Shown: positions 7,132 to 16,613, numbered from the stretch's first letter. The stretch is 64,000 nt of DNA from Pyruvatibacter sp. HU-CL02332 (GCF_040362765.1 NZ_BAABWK010000002.1:682001-746000), one strand, 5' to 3'. Program-made: numbers and translations. The notes: generated by a model not told the origin, from the sequence alone.

Positions 7132-10035
7132 TCAAACCGATAGCGCCTGTTCGGCTGGCGCAACACTTTCGTACTGACTTACGCATTTCAACAGGCGGGC
7201 CGGATTGATCGGTTTGGATACGTAGTCGGTCATACCAGCCTGAAGATATCGCTCGCTGTCACCAGCCATTGCATTTGCAGTCACTGCAATAATTGGAATA
7301 TCGATCCCAAGAGCCCGAATTTCCCGCGTCGCGGAGATGCCATCTTGAACCGGCATATGCACATCCATCAACACTAGGTCGAAGTCACCTGACTTGATTG
7401 AGTCAACAGCTTCGCGACCATTTCCTACCAAGGTGATGTTATGGCCCGCTGCCTCCAATACGAGGTGAAGCAGGCGCTGATTGACCTGATTGTCTTCCGC
7501 AGCGAGTATTTTCAATGGACTGCGATCTGGATCAGGCACCGATTTTTCGGGCTTGGTCGCTGGCATGTCTTCTTTTTGAGCGGCAGCCACTTCGGTTGGC
7601 AAAGAAAACCAGAACTGGCTTCCCTGTCCTTCGACGCTCTCGGCTCCGATCGCACCGCCCATAGCTTCCACCAAATGCTTGCATATGGACAGGCCCAAGC
7701 CGGTGCCGCCGAAGCGTCTGGTTGTCGTGCTGTCAGCCTGAACAAACCGGTCAAACAGTTTAGGGACCGCGTCGCTGGAAATCCCGATGCCAGTGTCCGA
7801 TACCTCAAACCTGATCGTCGGAATTTTATCATCAGATATGTAGTCCACGCGCATGCTGACTGATCCATTCTCGGTGAACTTGACCGCATTCCCGATGAGA
7901 TTCAGCAATATCTGCCTGACACGAGTAGAATCGATAACAAGACACTCAGGCATGTCAGCGTCGCAGAGGACTTCAAAAGCCACACCCTTATCCATCAGGG
8001 GATCGCGAAAAAGTAACTCGACGTCGTGCAGTACATTTCTGACATCAGTCGGCAACAACTCGAGCGAGACCTTCCCTGACTCAAGCTTTGACAGATCAAG
8101 AATGTCGTTGAGCAAATCCAAAAGCGCATCGGCCGAGTACAAGGCTGTTTCTGCGTATTCGAGTTGACGTTCAGAAAGCGGCGTCTTGATCAACAAATTG
8201 AGCATACCGATTACACCATTCATGGGTGTGCGGATTTCATGGCTCATGTTTGCAAGGAACTGCGTCTTGGCGGCGTCGGCCCTGATTGCGCGTGCACGAG
8301 CGTTCTCCATGCTGACAATGGAAGTTCGCAGTGTAATTCCCATTGATAAGACCGAACTGATGCGCTGCAAAAACAGGGTATATGGCGCAAATATGCACTC
8401 GTGCGTTTCTGCCTGAATAAGGATCGCGCCAAGAATATGCCCACCATCAAGCACCGGTATGGTTACGGAGTCGGCCTGATTTTCCTGAAGTGACCCGCAG
8501 ATTCTGTGGCAGTTTTCGGTTCGTTGATGTGGAGCATGTTTCGCGCAAATGTTCTGGTCCGGAGCAGAAACCAGATCGCGACCGACGTAGCTGGGAAAGC
8601 TGGGTTGGGAGGCGAATCCGCTAACGGCAGACGCCTGGAGTAGCATTCGATCAGGCTGTTGTTCTGCATCGCTCATATAGAGTCCGACTTTTACCTGACC
8701 CTTCAGCCAGGGGATCTTTCGGAGCAGCATGTCCGCGTAAGCAGCAAAATAGTCTTCGATATCGCTCTCCTGAAAAGCGAGCTCCAATAGACTGGTGATA
8801 CAGGCTTCTTCAATGGCCATACGATCAGAGAGCGCGGTGCTTCTCTGCAACTCCAGTTCCTTCGATTCAAGTTCATGGACCTTGTCGGTGAGTTCCACAC
8901 CGATCTGTTCAAGGGCTTCGGCTTTCTCTTCAACGGCTGCGCGCGACGCGATCCGATCCGTGACATCAAACCGGATTGAAACAAACTGGGCCGGCTCACC
9001 ATCGGATGACCTGATGGGGACAATTGTTGTCTGCACCCAGTAGAAGTCACCGTTCTTGGCCCGATTGCAGATATCGCCATTCCAAATACGACCCGCTGCA
9101 AGCGATTGCCACATTTCAACGAAGAAAGCCTTGGAATGGGTCTGCGAATTGACCACACGATGATTGGCGCCGATCAATTCTTCCCGTGAGTAGCCCGATA
9201 TCTGGCAAAAGGCGTCATTCGCATGGATTATCCTGCCTCGACGATCCGTCACAGAAACGATTGCAGCTTTCTCCACACCTTCTACATATTCAGCTAGCCC
9301 AGACACAGCCTCATCCCGGTCGACCAGGGCCGACTCAAGCTGCGCACGGATGGAAACAAGCTCAGTCTCGCGATCCTTCAGGGATTGTTGTGCCTTCAGG
9401 CTTGCAGTTAGTGCCGACTCTGCTTCGGTAAGACCTGTTTCCACCGTCTGTGTATGCTTACTGAGTTGGTTGGCGAAGGCGTAGGATACCAACAACGCTG
9501 CAATCGTCAGGACGATGAGCATTACGGCTTGTGCCAGCCTGACGGTTTCCGGGTCAAAAGGGTTTTGCTGCACCAGCCCGTGTGTTTCAGCGACAAAGAG
9601 GAGCAGAATCGACAGTGCGGACAATGCGCCATAAAGCATGGCAGTCCTTGGGCCCAGGAAGAACGCCGCGCAAAGTGGCGCAATCACAAAGACGGGAGCT
9701 AGACTACCGTCTGCACCCCCAGTCGCATATGAACCAGCGATACTGAGCACCAGCATGCCCGCCAGAAAGACATGAGCAAGCGGGCCAATGTTCTGGCTTA
9801 TTCGGGCGCGTACACCTAAACCCACAAACAGCAACCCAACCACTATGGCCATTATGATGCCAAGCCTTGCCGTCCCGTGCAGCGAGTAAGCCACAGCTGC
9901 TTGAAATAGTATGAGACCTGCAAAGCCAAAGCATGCGGTCACAAATGCGCGCTGCAACGTCTTTGACTGCTTTGTCTTCTGATCAGACACCATGACCAAA
10001 TACCCACGTGATTGAGACGCAGATTTGTAATACAT
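7132..10035 (-). CDS. Membrane hybrid histidine kinase (TM-PAS-GAF-HisKA-HATPase-REC)
   Basis: The 967-aa product starts with about six hydrophobic helices (residues 30-195), then a coiled coil, a PAS domain (about 245-365; [21 protein letters not shown] ending), another coiled coil, and a GAF-like domain (about 400-575). HisKA follows with H599 in [12 protein letters not shown], then HATPase ([34 protein letters not shown]) and a receiver with D891 in VLMDVHMP. All catalytic motifs are present, so it should phosphorylate itself and pass phosphate to its own Asp. The start is uncertain: an ATG at 9993 (MVSDQ) gives a normal N-terminus too, and neither has a strong ribosome site. It converges with the PAS hybrid kinase and probably belongs to the same sensory network. 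Confidence 0.92.
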   Translation of the reverse strand: MYYKSASQSRGYLVMVSDQKTKQSKTLQRAFVTACFGFAGLILFQAAVAYSLHGTARLGIIMAIVVGLLFVGLGVRARISQNIGPLAHVFLAGMLVLSIAGSYATGGADGSLAPVFVIAPLCAAFFLGPRTAMLYGALSALSILLLFVAETHGLVQQNPFDPETVRLAQAVMLIVLTIAALLVSYAFANQLSKHTQTVETGLTEAESALTASLKAQQSLKDRETELVSIRAQLESALVDRDEAVSGLAEYVEGVEKAAIVSVTDRRGRIIHANDAFCQISGYSREELIGANHRVVNSQTHSKAFFVEMWQSLAAGRIWNGDICNRAKNGDFYWVQTTIVPIRSSDGEPAQFVSIRFDVTDRIASRAAVEEKAEALEQIGVELTDKVHELESKELELQRSTALSDRMAIEEACITSLLELAFQESDIEDYFAAYADMLLRKIPWLKGQVKVGLYMSDAEQQPDRMLLQASAVSGFASQPSFPSYVGRDLVSAPDQNICAKHAPHQRTENCHRICGSLQENQADSVTIPVLDGGHILGAILIQAETHECIFAPYTLFLQRISSVLSMGITLRTSIVSMENARARAIRADAAKTQFLANMSHEIRTPMNGVIGMLNLLIKTPLSERQLEYAETALYSADALLDLLNDILDLSKLESGKVSLELLPTDVRNVLHDVELLFRDPLMDKGVAFEVLCDADMPECLVIDSTRVRQILLNLIGNAVKFTENGSVSMRVDYISDDKIPTIRFEVSDTGIGISSDAVPKLFDRFVQADSTTTRRFGGTGLGLSICKHLVEAMGGAIGAESVEGQGSQFWFSLPTEVAAAQKEDMPATKPEKSVPDPDRSPLKILAAEDNQVNQRLLHLVLEAAGHNITLVGNGREAVDSIKSGDFDLVLMDVHMPVQDGISATREIRALGIDIPIIAVTANAMAGDSERYLQAGMTDYVSKPINPARLLKCVSQYESVAPAEQALSV

Positions 10036-10724
10036 ATTAGTGAATAAACTATTTGTACGCTGATCTTCGATCAGAGCCGCTGGCGCGCTGGATGACGCAA
10101 TCGCCTATTGTGTAGCCATGCCAGCAGTGCGGTTGTTAGGCTCATCTGCCTTCAAGACATTTCAACCTTGAGTAGTCAAAATCTGCATTCCGGGGGTTAG
10201 TTCACGGGCAAACCTGCTAAACACGAGTAATTCACCTCTCTGAACAGCATTTTTGCCACTGCCTTTGTCGGCCTGTCCCAGGTTTGCCACTGTCTACTTA
10301 CCTTTTGGCGGGTAATGCACGTTCGTAGGGGCACACGGATTGGCCGGGGGATTGGCCGGAGGATTGGCGTGAGCAAATACGCATACGAGAGCGCTTGAGT
10401 GCATAGGTCGCCCTGCTGCTTTTTGATGGTTATCTCAGGCCACTTCCTTCCGACAACACGGCACACCGGCGGACAACTGACTTCGCCGCGCAGTCAATCG
10501 CACACAAACCCTTACCGCGTTCCAGTCGGTCGCATGTTCTTCGAGGGAACCACGCACCCTGAAGAACCACTACACTCATTCCAAACCTGAAGAATGGTAT
10601 CCCTGATTGCCATGTCGCAGAGGATTTGAGCTGGCAGGACGGCGTTTACAGCCAAGACCTTTTTCAATTTCCAGGTTCGCCGAAAATATGCGGGGCATGT
10701 CTGCAGCTGCAAAAAGCGGGTCGA
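10036..10724. other. 689-base gap without a recognisable gene
   Basis: Short frames exist on both strands but none has a convincing ribosome site or a family motif. The gap holds a small perfect hairpin at 10060-10074 (CTGATC-TTC-GATCAG) just upstream of the kinase start, and a 12-base tandem repeat at 10337-10372. It may hold decayed sequence or an unrecognised RNA. Confidence 0.4.
10337..10372. repeat. Three tandem copies of a 12-base unit
   Basis: The units are GGATTGGCCGGG, GGATTGGCCGGA and GGATTGGCGTGA, back to back inside a gene-free gap. The first two differ at one base and the third at three. Read on the minus strand in one frame they encode a proline/arginine-rich run, but no supported gene covers them. 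Confidence 0.7.
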
Positions 10725-11126
10725 TCAGGCCGCCTTGGCGTGGACGCTGGCCAGTTCATTCAGCAGGCCATCCCACGCGCTTTGCATGTCTGGCGTCCAG
10801 TCGTCACCGATCAGATCCTTGAAGGTGTCCTGGATCGTCTTGAAGAAGCTGATGAACAAGTCGGACTCGACGCCATATTCAGTGTGACGCTGGCATTCAG
10901 ACGGGATGACACTGCTGCACAGGACGCCTTCTCCGGCAATGTCGAATATGCAGTCAAAGCACTGCTGCAGCATGGAGCCACGCACACCGGCGTCAGCATC
11001 CATAAAGAACATCTCTTCAAGGTCAGGCCGTTCCTTGAACAGGCGTTCGTAAACCAGCGGTGCCGGGTCGCCAGCTTTTTCTACAACCAGTTCCAGTGTC
11101 TGCGTGATGACGTCACTTTTCGTCAT
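10725..11126 (-). CDS. Small globin-like protein
   Basis: The 133-aa product fits a single-domain globin. An N-terminal helix leads to VYERLFKERPDLEEMF, the usual B-C-D region pattern. RHTEYGV gives the proximal haem ligand H81 with the typical Gly-Val after it. The G-H region DLFISFFKTIQDTFKDLIGDDWTPDMQSAWDGLLNEL ends with the W-T-x-x-x-x-x-AW pattern common in bacterial flavohaemoglobin-type globins. No reductase domain follows. The ATG at 11126 has GAGGA seven bases upstream; the longer frame to 11225 lacks a site. It probably binds haem and acts in O2 or NO sensing or handling; the position beside sensor kinases suggests a sensory link. It is divergent in sequence, so the role is uncertain. 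Confidence 0.72.
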   Translation of the reverse strand: MTKSDVITQTLELVVEKAGDPAPLVYERLFKERPDLEEMFFMDADAGVRGSMLQQCFDCIFDIAGEGVLCSSVIPSECQRHTEYGVESDLFISFFKTIQDTFKDLIGDDWTPDMQSAWDGLLNELASVHAKAA

Positions 11127-11258
11127 GGTCGATTCCTCGTCGCTCTTAGCCCGCCCCAGCCTACACCACCCTTTGGGTACTACGCCAAGAAACGCTTTGC
11201 TGGCGGATGATGTGGAAACCAGCAAGACTGGTCACGGAAAACGGGGAGGACAGATCAG

Positions 11259-12512
11259 GTGATCGACATACGCATCGTAACCAACGCGGCCAGAACTGCG
11301 TTGTTGTCGCTGTTTTTTCTGCATCCAGGCGCACCGGCATTTGGCGCAGAGGACCTGATTGAAATCGTTGTCGTGGGCGACACCGGCTTCAATGGTGCAG
11401 GCGCAAAAGTGTCCGCCCAAGGGGGATACAAGCACGGTCGGCGCTTACTCATTGACGACGCGATTGCCGGCATCCGACATGAACTGCCCGCCGATATTTC
11501 CCTGGCCAATCTGGAAACGGCCGTGACTGCAAACAATGCCATTGGCGGGACGTCAAAACGGTTTTCATTCCGCACCCACCCGGACGCAATCAAAGGATTT
11601 TTGGCGGCCGGACTGAACGCATTTTCCCTCGCCAACAATCATGCACTGGACTACCGGCAGGCTGGTGCAGGTGACACGCTGCGTCACCTGAATGATCTGC
11701 GACCCGCGGGCCTGCTTGCCTATCCCGGGCTGGGACGGTCTCGTGCGGACGCAGTTGCACCACATATGGTGGACATTCACGGAACTGCCGTCGCGCTGTC
11801 ATCAATCGGCATTGGCGGCTGGGGCGTCGTGGCGCCTCCTGGCAAGGCTGGCATGCTTCAGTACCCGGATGATTTTGAATTCGTTCAAGATGCGCTTCGG
11901 GAGACACCCGCCGATATCAGAATTCTCTCCGTTCACTACGGCAAGGAGTTTCAGCCGGAGACGCCACGGTCAACGCGTCGGCAGTTTCGGCAGGCCATTG
12001 CCAATGAGGGCTTCTCTCTCATTGCCGGACATCACAAGCATGTGGCCAACGGCATTGAGCTGATTGAAACCGCGTCGGGGCAATCCGGGTTGATCTTTTA
12101 CGGGCTGGGGAATTTTCTGCATCTCGGCATGCAGAACATGGGTCGACACGACCTATGCCACGATTTTGGCCTGCTTGGTCGGATCACGCTCAAGAAGCAG
12201 GATGATGGGACGCTCAGTCTTGTATCCGTGCGGGTGGTGCCCCTCACCGACATGCACATTGCGACAAAACCACAGCCGCCTGAGAAAGCGATGACACGTA
12301 TTCACGTCATCAACCATCTTTCGGGTCAGTTGACCGATGCGGATGCAGGCGCACAGGGCCTGGCATTTACACCACAACCTGACGGCTCAGGATTATGGTG
12401 CAATCCTGCCGATACGTCGGGTCACTGCGATGCAGGTGACCCCGCTCCACCGCCCTCAAATGCCCTTGCAAACAAGATCACAAAGGCCTGCAGTCGGGTC
12501 CTTCGGAGATAG
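11259..12512 (+). CDS. CapA-family (PGA_cap) exported protein
   Basis: The 417-aa protein matches the CapA fold, a metallophosphoesterase-like domain found in poly-gamma-glutamate capsule proteins: VVVGDTGFNG, SLANLETAVT, SLANNHALDY, LSVHYGKEF and IAGHHKHV appear in the family order. An N-terminal hydrophobic segment ending in APAFGAED is a likely signal peptide, so it is probably periplasmic. It starts at a GTG with GGGGAGGA eight bases upstream. No CapB or CapC partner is present, so a true capsule role is doubtful; solitary CapA-like proteins of unknown substrate are common. The C-terminus has a Cys- and Pro-rich tail (NPADTSGHCDAGDPAPPP). It ends one base before the convergent hydroxylase gene. 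Confidence 0.85.
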   Translation: MIDIRIVTNAARTALLSLFFLHPGAPAFGAEDLIEIVVVGDTGFNGAGAKVSAQGGYKHGRRLLIDDAIAGIRHELPADISLANLETAVTANNAIGGTSKRFSFRTHPDAIKGFLAAGLNAFSLANNHALDYRQAGAGDTLRHLNDLRPAGLLAYPGLGRSRADAVAPHMVDIHGTAVALSSIGIGGWGVVAPPGKAGMLQYPDDFEFVQDALRETPADIRILSVHYGKEFQPETPRSTRRQFRQAIANEGFSLIAGHHKHVANGIELIETASGQSGLIFYGLGNFLHLGMQNMGRHDLCHDFGLLGRITLKKQDDGTLSLVSVRVVPLTDMHIATKPQPPEKAMTRIHVINHLSGQLTDADAGAQGLAFTPQPDGSGLWCNPADTSGHCDAGDPAPPPSNALANKITKACSRVLRR

Positions 12513-12513
12513 T

Positions 12514-14007
12514 CTAGGCTGCGACACCATTCCCGGTTTCGAGATATCGGACATAGGAGGCCAACAGTTCATTGGCTTTGCCGGTTCCAAAAATGATCTT
12601 GTCGGGTCGGGCGAGAAGCGCGTCTGCGTCAGCGAGCTGCTCGGCAAGCAGGCCGTCTGGATCATGCAGAGCTCCTTCGCCTTCAAGCCACGCTACATGC
12701 AGTCCGGGCACTTTGCTTGCGCCCGCGTCATCTGGAGCGTCTTCCTTTGATCGCACAATCAGGATTGGCTGATAGACCGCTGCTGCATCCAGGCCTGGGT
12801 CTTTTGCAAGCGGCAGGCCTGCATTGAGGGTTTCTGCGCCGCCGGACTCTACCGGTGGCAATCCGGGCATGCCGGAAATGCGGTCCTCGCGCGGACCCGC
12901 GCACATCTCTGCGTCGCGTGCGCGCGCAATTTCAGGATCATGGGTGCAGACCACCTGCCCCATGCCGATGGCTGTCTCGGTAATGAAACGGATCTGCGGC
13001 TCGCGTTCCGGCTGCACCGTGTCGAGCAGTGCGTCCGACGCATGACCTGACAGGATCGCGTCCAGTTTCCAGGCCAGATTGGCGGCATCCCGGACACCAG
13101 AACACAGGCCCTGCCCCATGAACGGAGGCATCTGATGAGCTGCATCCCCGGCAATCAGCACCCGGCCGTCGCGCCACCGCTCAGCAAACACACCATGGAA
13201 TGTGTAGACGGCGCTGCGCTCCACCTCGATATCGGCCATGGTGACGCCATCGGGGAGCTGAGGTGCAATGAGGCTTTCCAGCTTCTCTGGCGCAGTCATG
13301 TCCTGGTCGACTTCATCATGGAGCAGCATAAATTCCCAGCGATGCCGCCCATGGCCGATGGGAATGGAAGTGACGGGGCGCTGGGGATCGCAAATCTGAC
13401 GACTGGCCTTGTGCAGCACGTCCATGCCCTCCTTCAGGAGCACATCGACCACCACCCATGGCTCATTGAAGTCCAGATCGTCCATTCCGATTCCGGCCTG
13501 CCGGCGCACGAGCGACCGGCCACCGTCGCACCCGACGAGGTACTTCGTCTCAACGGGATTTTGCGGGTCATCGGAAAATGTGACGCGGACACCATCTGAT
13601 CCGCTGTCGTCGTAGGACACAAACTCCACCCCAAGACGGACTTCGACATTCGGGTGGCGGGCAACATCGGCACGGATGGCTTTTTCCAACGTTGGCTGAT
13701 GAAAAATGCTGCTCCATGGGTAGCCCGTCGGGGCCAGTTCCAGCGGCGGCACAAACCCCATCAACAGGTCACCGTCGGCTGTTTCAAAGTCGTAGCTGGC
13801 GGTCGGGCGACTGATCGCCATGACCGCCTCATCCGCATTGACCAGGCTGATCAGACGGAAGACCTCATGATCCATGTGCACCGCGCGCGGCAGTGGGTAG
13901 ATGCTCGTATCGCGCTCAACGACAAGAACCTTTCGGCCCTTTGCGCCAAGCAGTGCTGCGAGCATGGCCCCAACCGGGCCGTACCCGACGATTGTGACGT
14001 CGTACAT
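12514..14007 (-). CDS. FAD-dependent aromatic hydroxylase (MhpA/PheA-type)
   Basis: The 497-aa protein is a class A flavin monooxygenase. The dinucleotide motif VGYGPVGAMLA is at the N-terminus, the DG motif appears as GCDGGRSLVRR (about residue 160), and the GD motif as LIAGDAAHQMPPFMGQG (about residue 290). Proteins of this kind add an OH group next to an existing phenol OH using NAD(P)H and O2. MhpA, which hydroxylates 3-(3-hydroxyphenyl)propionate, is the nearest named relative I recognise, but the substrate here cannot be read. It is the last gene of a three-gene leftward operon (dioxygenase, hydrolase, hydroxylase), nine bases after the hydrolase. GGGGG precedes the ATG. Confidence 0.9.
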   Translation of the reverse strand: MYDVTIVGYGPVGAMLAALLGAKGRKVLVVERDTSIYPLPRAVHMDHEVFRLISLVNADEAVMAISRPTASYDFETADGDLLMGFVPPLELAPTGYPWSSIFHQPTLEKAIRADVARHPNVEVRLGVEFVSYDDSGSDGVRVTFSDDPQNPVETKYLVGCDGGRSLVRRQAGIGMDDLDFNEPWVVVDVLLKEGMDVLHKASRQICDPQRPVTSIPIGHGRHRWEFMLLHDEVDQDMTAPEKLESLIAPQLPDGVTMADIEVERSAVYTFHGVFAERWRDGRVLIAGDAAHQMPPFMGQGLCSGVRDAANLAWKLDAILSGHASDALLDTVQPEREPQIRFITETAIGMGQVVCTHDPEIARARDAEMCAGPREDRISGMPGLPPVESGGAETLNAGLPLAKDPGLDAAAVYQPILIVRSKEDAPDDAGASKVPGLHVAWLEGEGALHDPDGLLAEQLADADALLARPDKIIFGTGKANELLASYVRYLETGNGVAA

Positions 14008-14016
14008 GGCAGCCCC

Positions 14017-14886
14017 CTACCCGATGAAGGTTTTTGTATCTTCGGCCACCAGGGTGTTGGTGATCGATCCAAGTTTTTCGATTTCTATGGTGACCTTGTC
14101 GCCGACCTTCATGAACCGGGGTGGCTTCATGGCAATGCCGACGCCACCGGGTGTACCGGTGAAGATGATGTCGCCGGGCTCCAGGGTCATGACCTGTGTC
14201 AGCTGAGCGATCTGGTCGAAGCAGTCATAGATCAGATGCTGGGTGTTGGAGCTTTGCATCTCTTCACCGTTGACGAGACACTTGATGTCGAGGTCGTGGG
14301 GATCACCCACTTCATCAGATGTTGTGAGCCATGGGCCGATGGGGCCATGGGTGTCAAAGCTCTTGCCGATGGTGAATTGCGGTGAGTGGAACTGCCAGTC
14401 ACGCACGGAGATGTCATTGCCACAGCAATACCCAGCAACGATCTCATGGGCACGGTCGCGTGGGACATTGCGCGCGCGCTTGCCGACGACCAGAACGAGT
14501 TCAGCTTCCCAGTCGACCATGTCTGACACGGCGGGCTTGAGAACGTCAGCACCCTCGCCGACGCAGCCTGTGGGTGACTTGGTGAACCAGATCTGGTTTT
14601 CCGGTGTGTCGAGGCCTGACTCTTTCACATGGTCGCCGTAATTGAGGCCGATGGCCATGACCTTGCCGGGCTTCATGATCGGGGCTTCGAGGGTCACATC
14701 ACTCAGCGCGATTGCGTCGGCCGAGTCGGCCTTCTGCGCTGCGGCCATGGCCGCGTCACCGGCGGCAAGAAAACTGATCATGTCGGTTGGCAGTGACGGA
14801 TCGGCCTTGGACAGATCAATGATCTTGTCGTCTACGACTTTGCCGATGCGTGTTGTTCCACCATGGGTGAATGTTGCGAGCTTCAT
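14017..14886 (-). CDS. Fumarylacetoacetate hydrolase (FAH)-family protein
   Basis: The 289-aa product carries the FAH-family C-terminal domain: metal-binding Glu residues in VDWEAELVLVVG, an Asp in GYCCGNDISVRDWQ, and the GDIIFTGTPGGVGIAMKPPRFMKVGD signature near the end. Members hydrolyse or decarboxylate diketo acids, often ring-cleavage products of catechols. It lies between the extradiol dioxygenase and the aromatic hydroxylase, the place expected for the enzyme that processes the ring-opened product. Hydratase or decarboxylase activity is an alternative within the same fold. AAGGATA lies eight bases upstream of the ATG. Confidence 0.9.
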   Translation of the reverse strand: MKLATFTHGGTTRIGKVVDDKIIDLSKADPSLPTDMISFLAAGDAAMAAAQKADSADAIALSDVTLEAPIMKPGKVMAIGLNYGDHVKESGLDTPENQIWFTKSPTGCVGEGADVLKPAVSDMVDWEAELVLVVGKRARNVPRDRAHEIVAGYCCGNDISVRDWQFHSPQFTIGKSFDTHGPIGPWLTTSDEVGDPHDLDIKCLVNGEEMQSSNTQHLIYDCFDQIAQLTQVMTLEPGDIIFTGTPGGVGIAMKPPRFMKVGDKVTIEIEKLGSITNTLVAEDTKTFIG

Positions 14887-14922
14887 GCTGCGTATCCTTG
14901 AATTGAAATTGAAATAGGGGTG

Positions 14923-15849
14923 TCAGGAGCCAAGCGTGGGCGGCGGCGGCGGCCCCCACTGGACACCAAGCAATGTGTCTATGCCCTGCATGTTGGGTGG
15001 CGTGTCACTGGTGAAGAGATCACCGTCGGTCCAGTGCTCCACGGTGTGGCCCCATGGATCGCGCCAGTAATCAAAAATCTGACTGCCGAGGAAATGACGC
15101 CCGACACCCCACTCATGGGTGTAGCCCCTGGCTTCCAGATGGCTGTTGCCGGCCATCAGATCATCCACATTGGCCACTTCAAAGGCTGCATGGTTGAAGC
15201 CGGCAGTGCCGGTTCCCAGCAAGAACAATGTGTGGTGGTCGACGGGCTTCTCGCCCTGATCGCAGCGCATGAACGCGCCAATGGACATGTCTTTTTCGAT
15301 TTCGATTTCGTCTGACGTAACCAGACCAAAGCGTTCCTTGTACCAGGCCTCGCTCTGGCGGAAATCGACGACATTGAGCACGCAATGGCCAAGACGCATA
15401 ACCTGCGCCGGGCCTTCGCCCGAACGCAGCGGCACGTCAACGCGCTGGCTATCGGTCGCTTTGTTGTCCGGCGTGTTGCGCCGTACGGGCAAAGCTGGAA
15501 CCAGCTCGCGGTCAGCCACGACTTCGACCTTGTGACCATTGGGGTCCACAAATCGGACGCGCTTGCCGCCGCCGGGCTCGGTGATGTCTTCAACCGGGCT
15601 GGCACCTTCCATGGCGGCCAGAACCTCAAGGTCCGCCACGCTATCTGTCAGAAATGCTATTCCCGCGAAGCCTGCCTCTCCCTTGTGGGTTACATGCACG
15701 AAAGGGTCGCTGCCGGCACCGCGCATATACAGCGCGTCATCCGTTCGAGACGCCCTCACCAACCCGAAATCAGACAGGAAGGTTTCCATCTGATCCAGGT
15801 CCGGCGCCTGAAACCGGACGAATGCAACATCAGACACTCGAATACCCAT
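14923..15849 (-). CDS. Two-domain type I extradiol ring-cleavage dioxygenase (VOC fold)
   Basis: The 308-aa protein has two VOC modules (residues 5-115 and 150-280). The Fe(II) ligand triad reads H155 (LGHCVLNV), H220 (FNHAAFEV) and E271 (HTVEHW), with the spacing seen in BphC-type enzymes. H205/H206, H252 (GRHFLG) and Y261 sit where catalytic residues are expected, so an active catechol-cleaving enzyme is likely. The C-terminus has a run of five prolines. The ATG at 15849 has GGAGG five bases upstream. It is the first gene of the leftward operon and is divergent from a TetR gene across an 81-base gap containing a 16-base inverted repeat. Confidence 0.88.
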   Translation of the reverse strand: MGIRVSDVAFVRFQAPDLDQMETFLSDFGLVRASRTDDALYMRGAGSDPFVHVTHKGEAGFAGIAFLTDSVADLEVLAAMEGASPVEDITEPGGGKRVRFVDPNGHKVEVVADRELVPALPVRRNTPDNKATDSQRVDVPLRSGEGPAQVMRLGHCVLNVVDFRQSEAWYKERFGLVTSDEIEIEKDMSIGAFMRCDQGEKPVDHHTLFLLGTGTAGFNHAAFEVANVDDLMAGNSHLEARGYTHEWGVGRHFLGSQIFDYWRDPWGHTVEHWTDGDLFTSDTPPNMQGIDTLLGVQWGPPPPPTLGS

Positions 15850-15855
15850 CACGAC

Positions 15856-15922
15856 CTCCAATAAACTTGTTATGTGTCGAACTTAGTGGTATTATTTTTG
15901 TTATTCAACAAGTTTATTGGAG
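15856..15922. promoter_or_regulatory. Divergent operator: perfect 16-base inverted repeat
   Basis: CTCCAATAAACTTGTT at 15856-15871 is the exact reverse complement of AACAAGTTTATTGGAG at 15907-15922, with a 35-base spacer. Each arm ends in the ribosome site (GGAG) of one of the two divergent genes. The left arm also overlaps the likely -35 box of the TetR gene. The arrangement suggests binding by the TetR protein at both arms, shutting both directions; which bases it contacts is inference. Confidence 0.65.
15867..15895 (+). promoter_or_regulatory. Predicted sigma-70 promoter for the TetR gene
   Basis: TTGTTA at 15867-15872 and TATTAT at 15890-15895 are separated by 17 bases. Transcription would start near 15902, about 30 bases before the GTG. 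The -35 box overlaps the left arm of the inverted repeat, consistent with autorepression. Confidence 0.5.
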
Positions 15923-15930
15923 TTGATCGC

Positions 15931-16581
15931 GTGCCAGTATCCGAAATTGTTCCCGCAAAGTCAGATTCACCCCGCCGCCGCGCCCCACAAAAGCGGGCAG
16001 AAGAAACGCGCGAACTGCTGCTGGATGCAGGTACCGAGCTCTTCTCGTCCATCGGCTTTGACGGCGTATCCGTGCGAACGATTGAAAGCCATGCGGGGGT
16101 TCAGCGTGGGCTGGTCGCCTACCACTTCGACACGAAGGAGGCCTTCTGGAAGCAGGTAGTGGATGGGGTGTTTGCCCAACTCGTCGAACGATTTTCTCAG
16201 GTGATCGACCTGATGGAATCACTGCCCCTACGGGAACGGTTGAAGCTGTATGTGACCATGTTTGTGCGCTTCAGCGCCGAAGTACCGCAGCTCAATCGGC
16301 TGATGGTTCAGGAAGGCAAAGCACCTTCCTGGCGCATGGACTACATCGCTGAAAAATACATCATCCCAATGCAGGCAGACACGTCAAAAGCGCTGGGTGT
16401 CGATATCGACCCGCACGGGTTCTACCTGCTGGTCGGCGCGGGCGCTTTTGTGTTTTCCGTTGAGCACGAATGCAAAAAGGTTTTCGGGATTGATCCGCGC
16501 TCAGATGAATTCATCACCGAGCATGCCGCCATCGTGGCCGACGTCATGGCCAGCCGCCTGGAAGCGGTTGCGTCCAAATAG
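15931..16581 (+). CDS. TetR/AcrR-family transcriptional regulator
   Basis: The 216-aa protein has a basic N-terminal arm (SPRRRAPQKRAEETRE), then a TetR helix-turn-helix: LLLDAGTELFSSIGFDGVSVRTIESHAGVQRGLVAYHFDTKEAFW. The 'Y-H-F-x-x-K-E' ending is diagnostic. The C-terminal domain (residues 70-210) is helical and fits a ligand pocket. I choose the GTG at 15931, eight bases after TTGGAG; an upstream ATG at 15874 would lie inside the operator and promoter. It is divergent from the ring-cleavage operon and followed by a sulfatase-like gene and a GST gene on its own strand, so it probably controls both arms in response to an aromatic compound. Confidence 0.9.
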   Translation: MPVSEIVPAKSDSPRRRAPQKRAEETRELLLDAGTELFSSIGFDGVSVRTIESHAGVQRGLVAYHFDTKEAFWKQVVDGVFAQLVERFSQVIDLMESLPLRERLKLYVTMFVRFSAEVPQLNRLMVQEGKAPSWRMDYIAEKYIIPMQADTSKALGVDIDPHGFYLLVGAGAFVFSVEHECKKVFGIDPRSDEFITEHAAIVADVMASRLEAVASK

Positions 16582-16613
16582 TCCAGACAAAAATGCCCTG
16601 GGGAGATGACATA

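Noticed and set aside
10626-11210. A 194-codon plus-strand frame opposite the globin
   Set aside because: The minus-strand reading has a good ribosome site and a globin pattern; the plus-strand product has no recognisable features.
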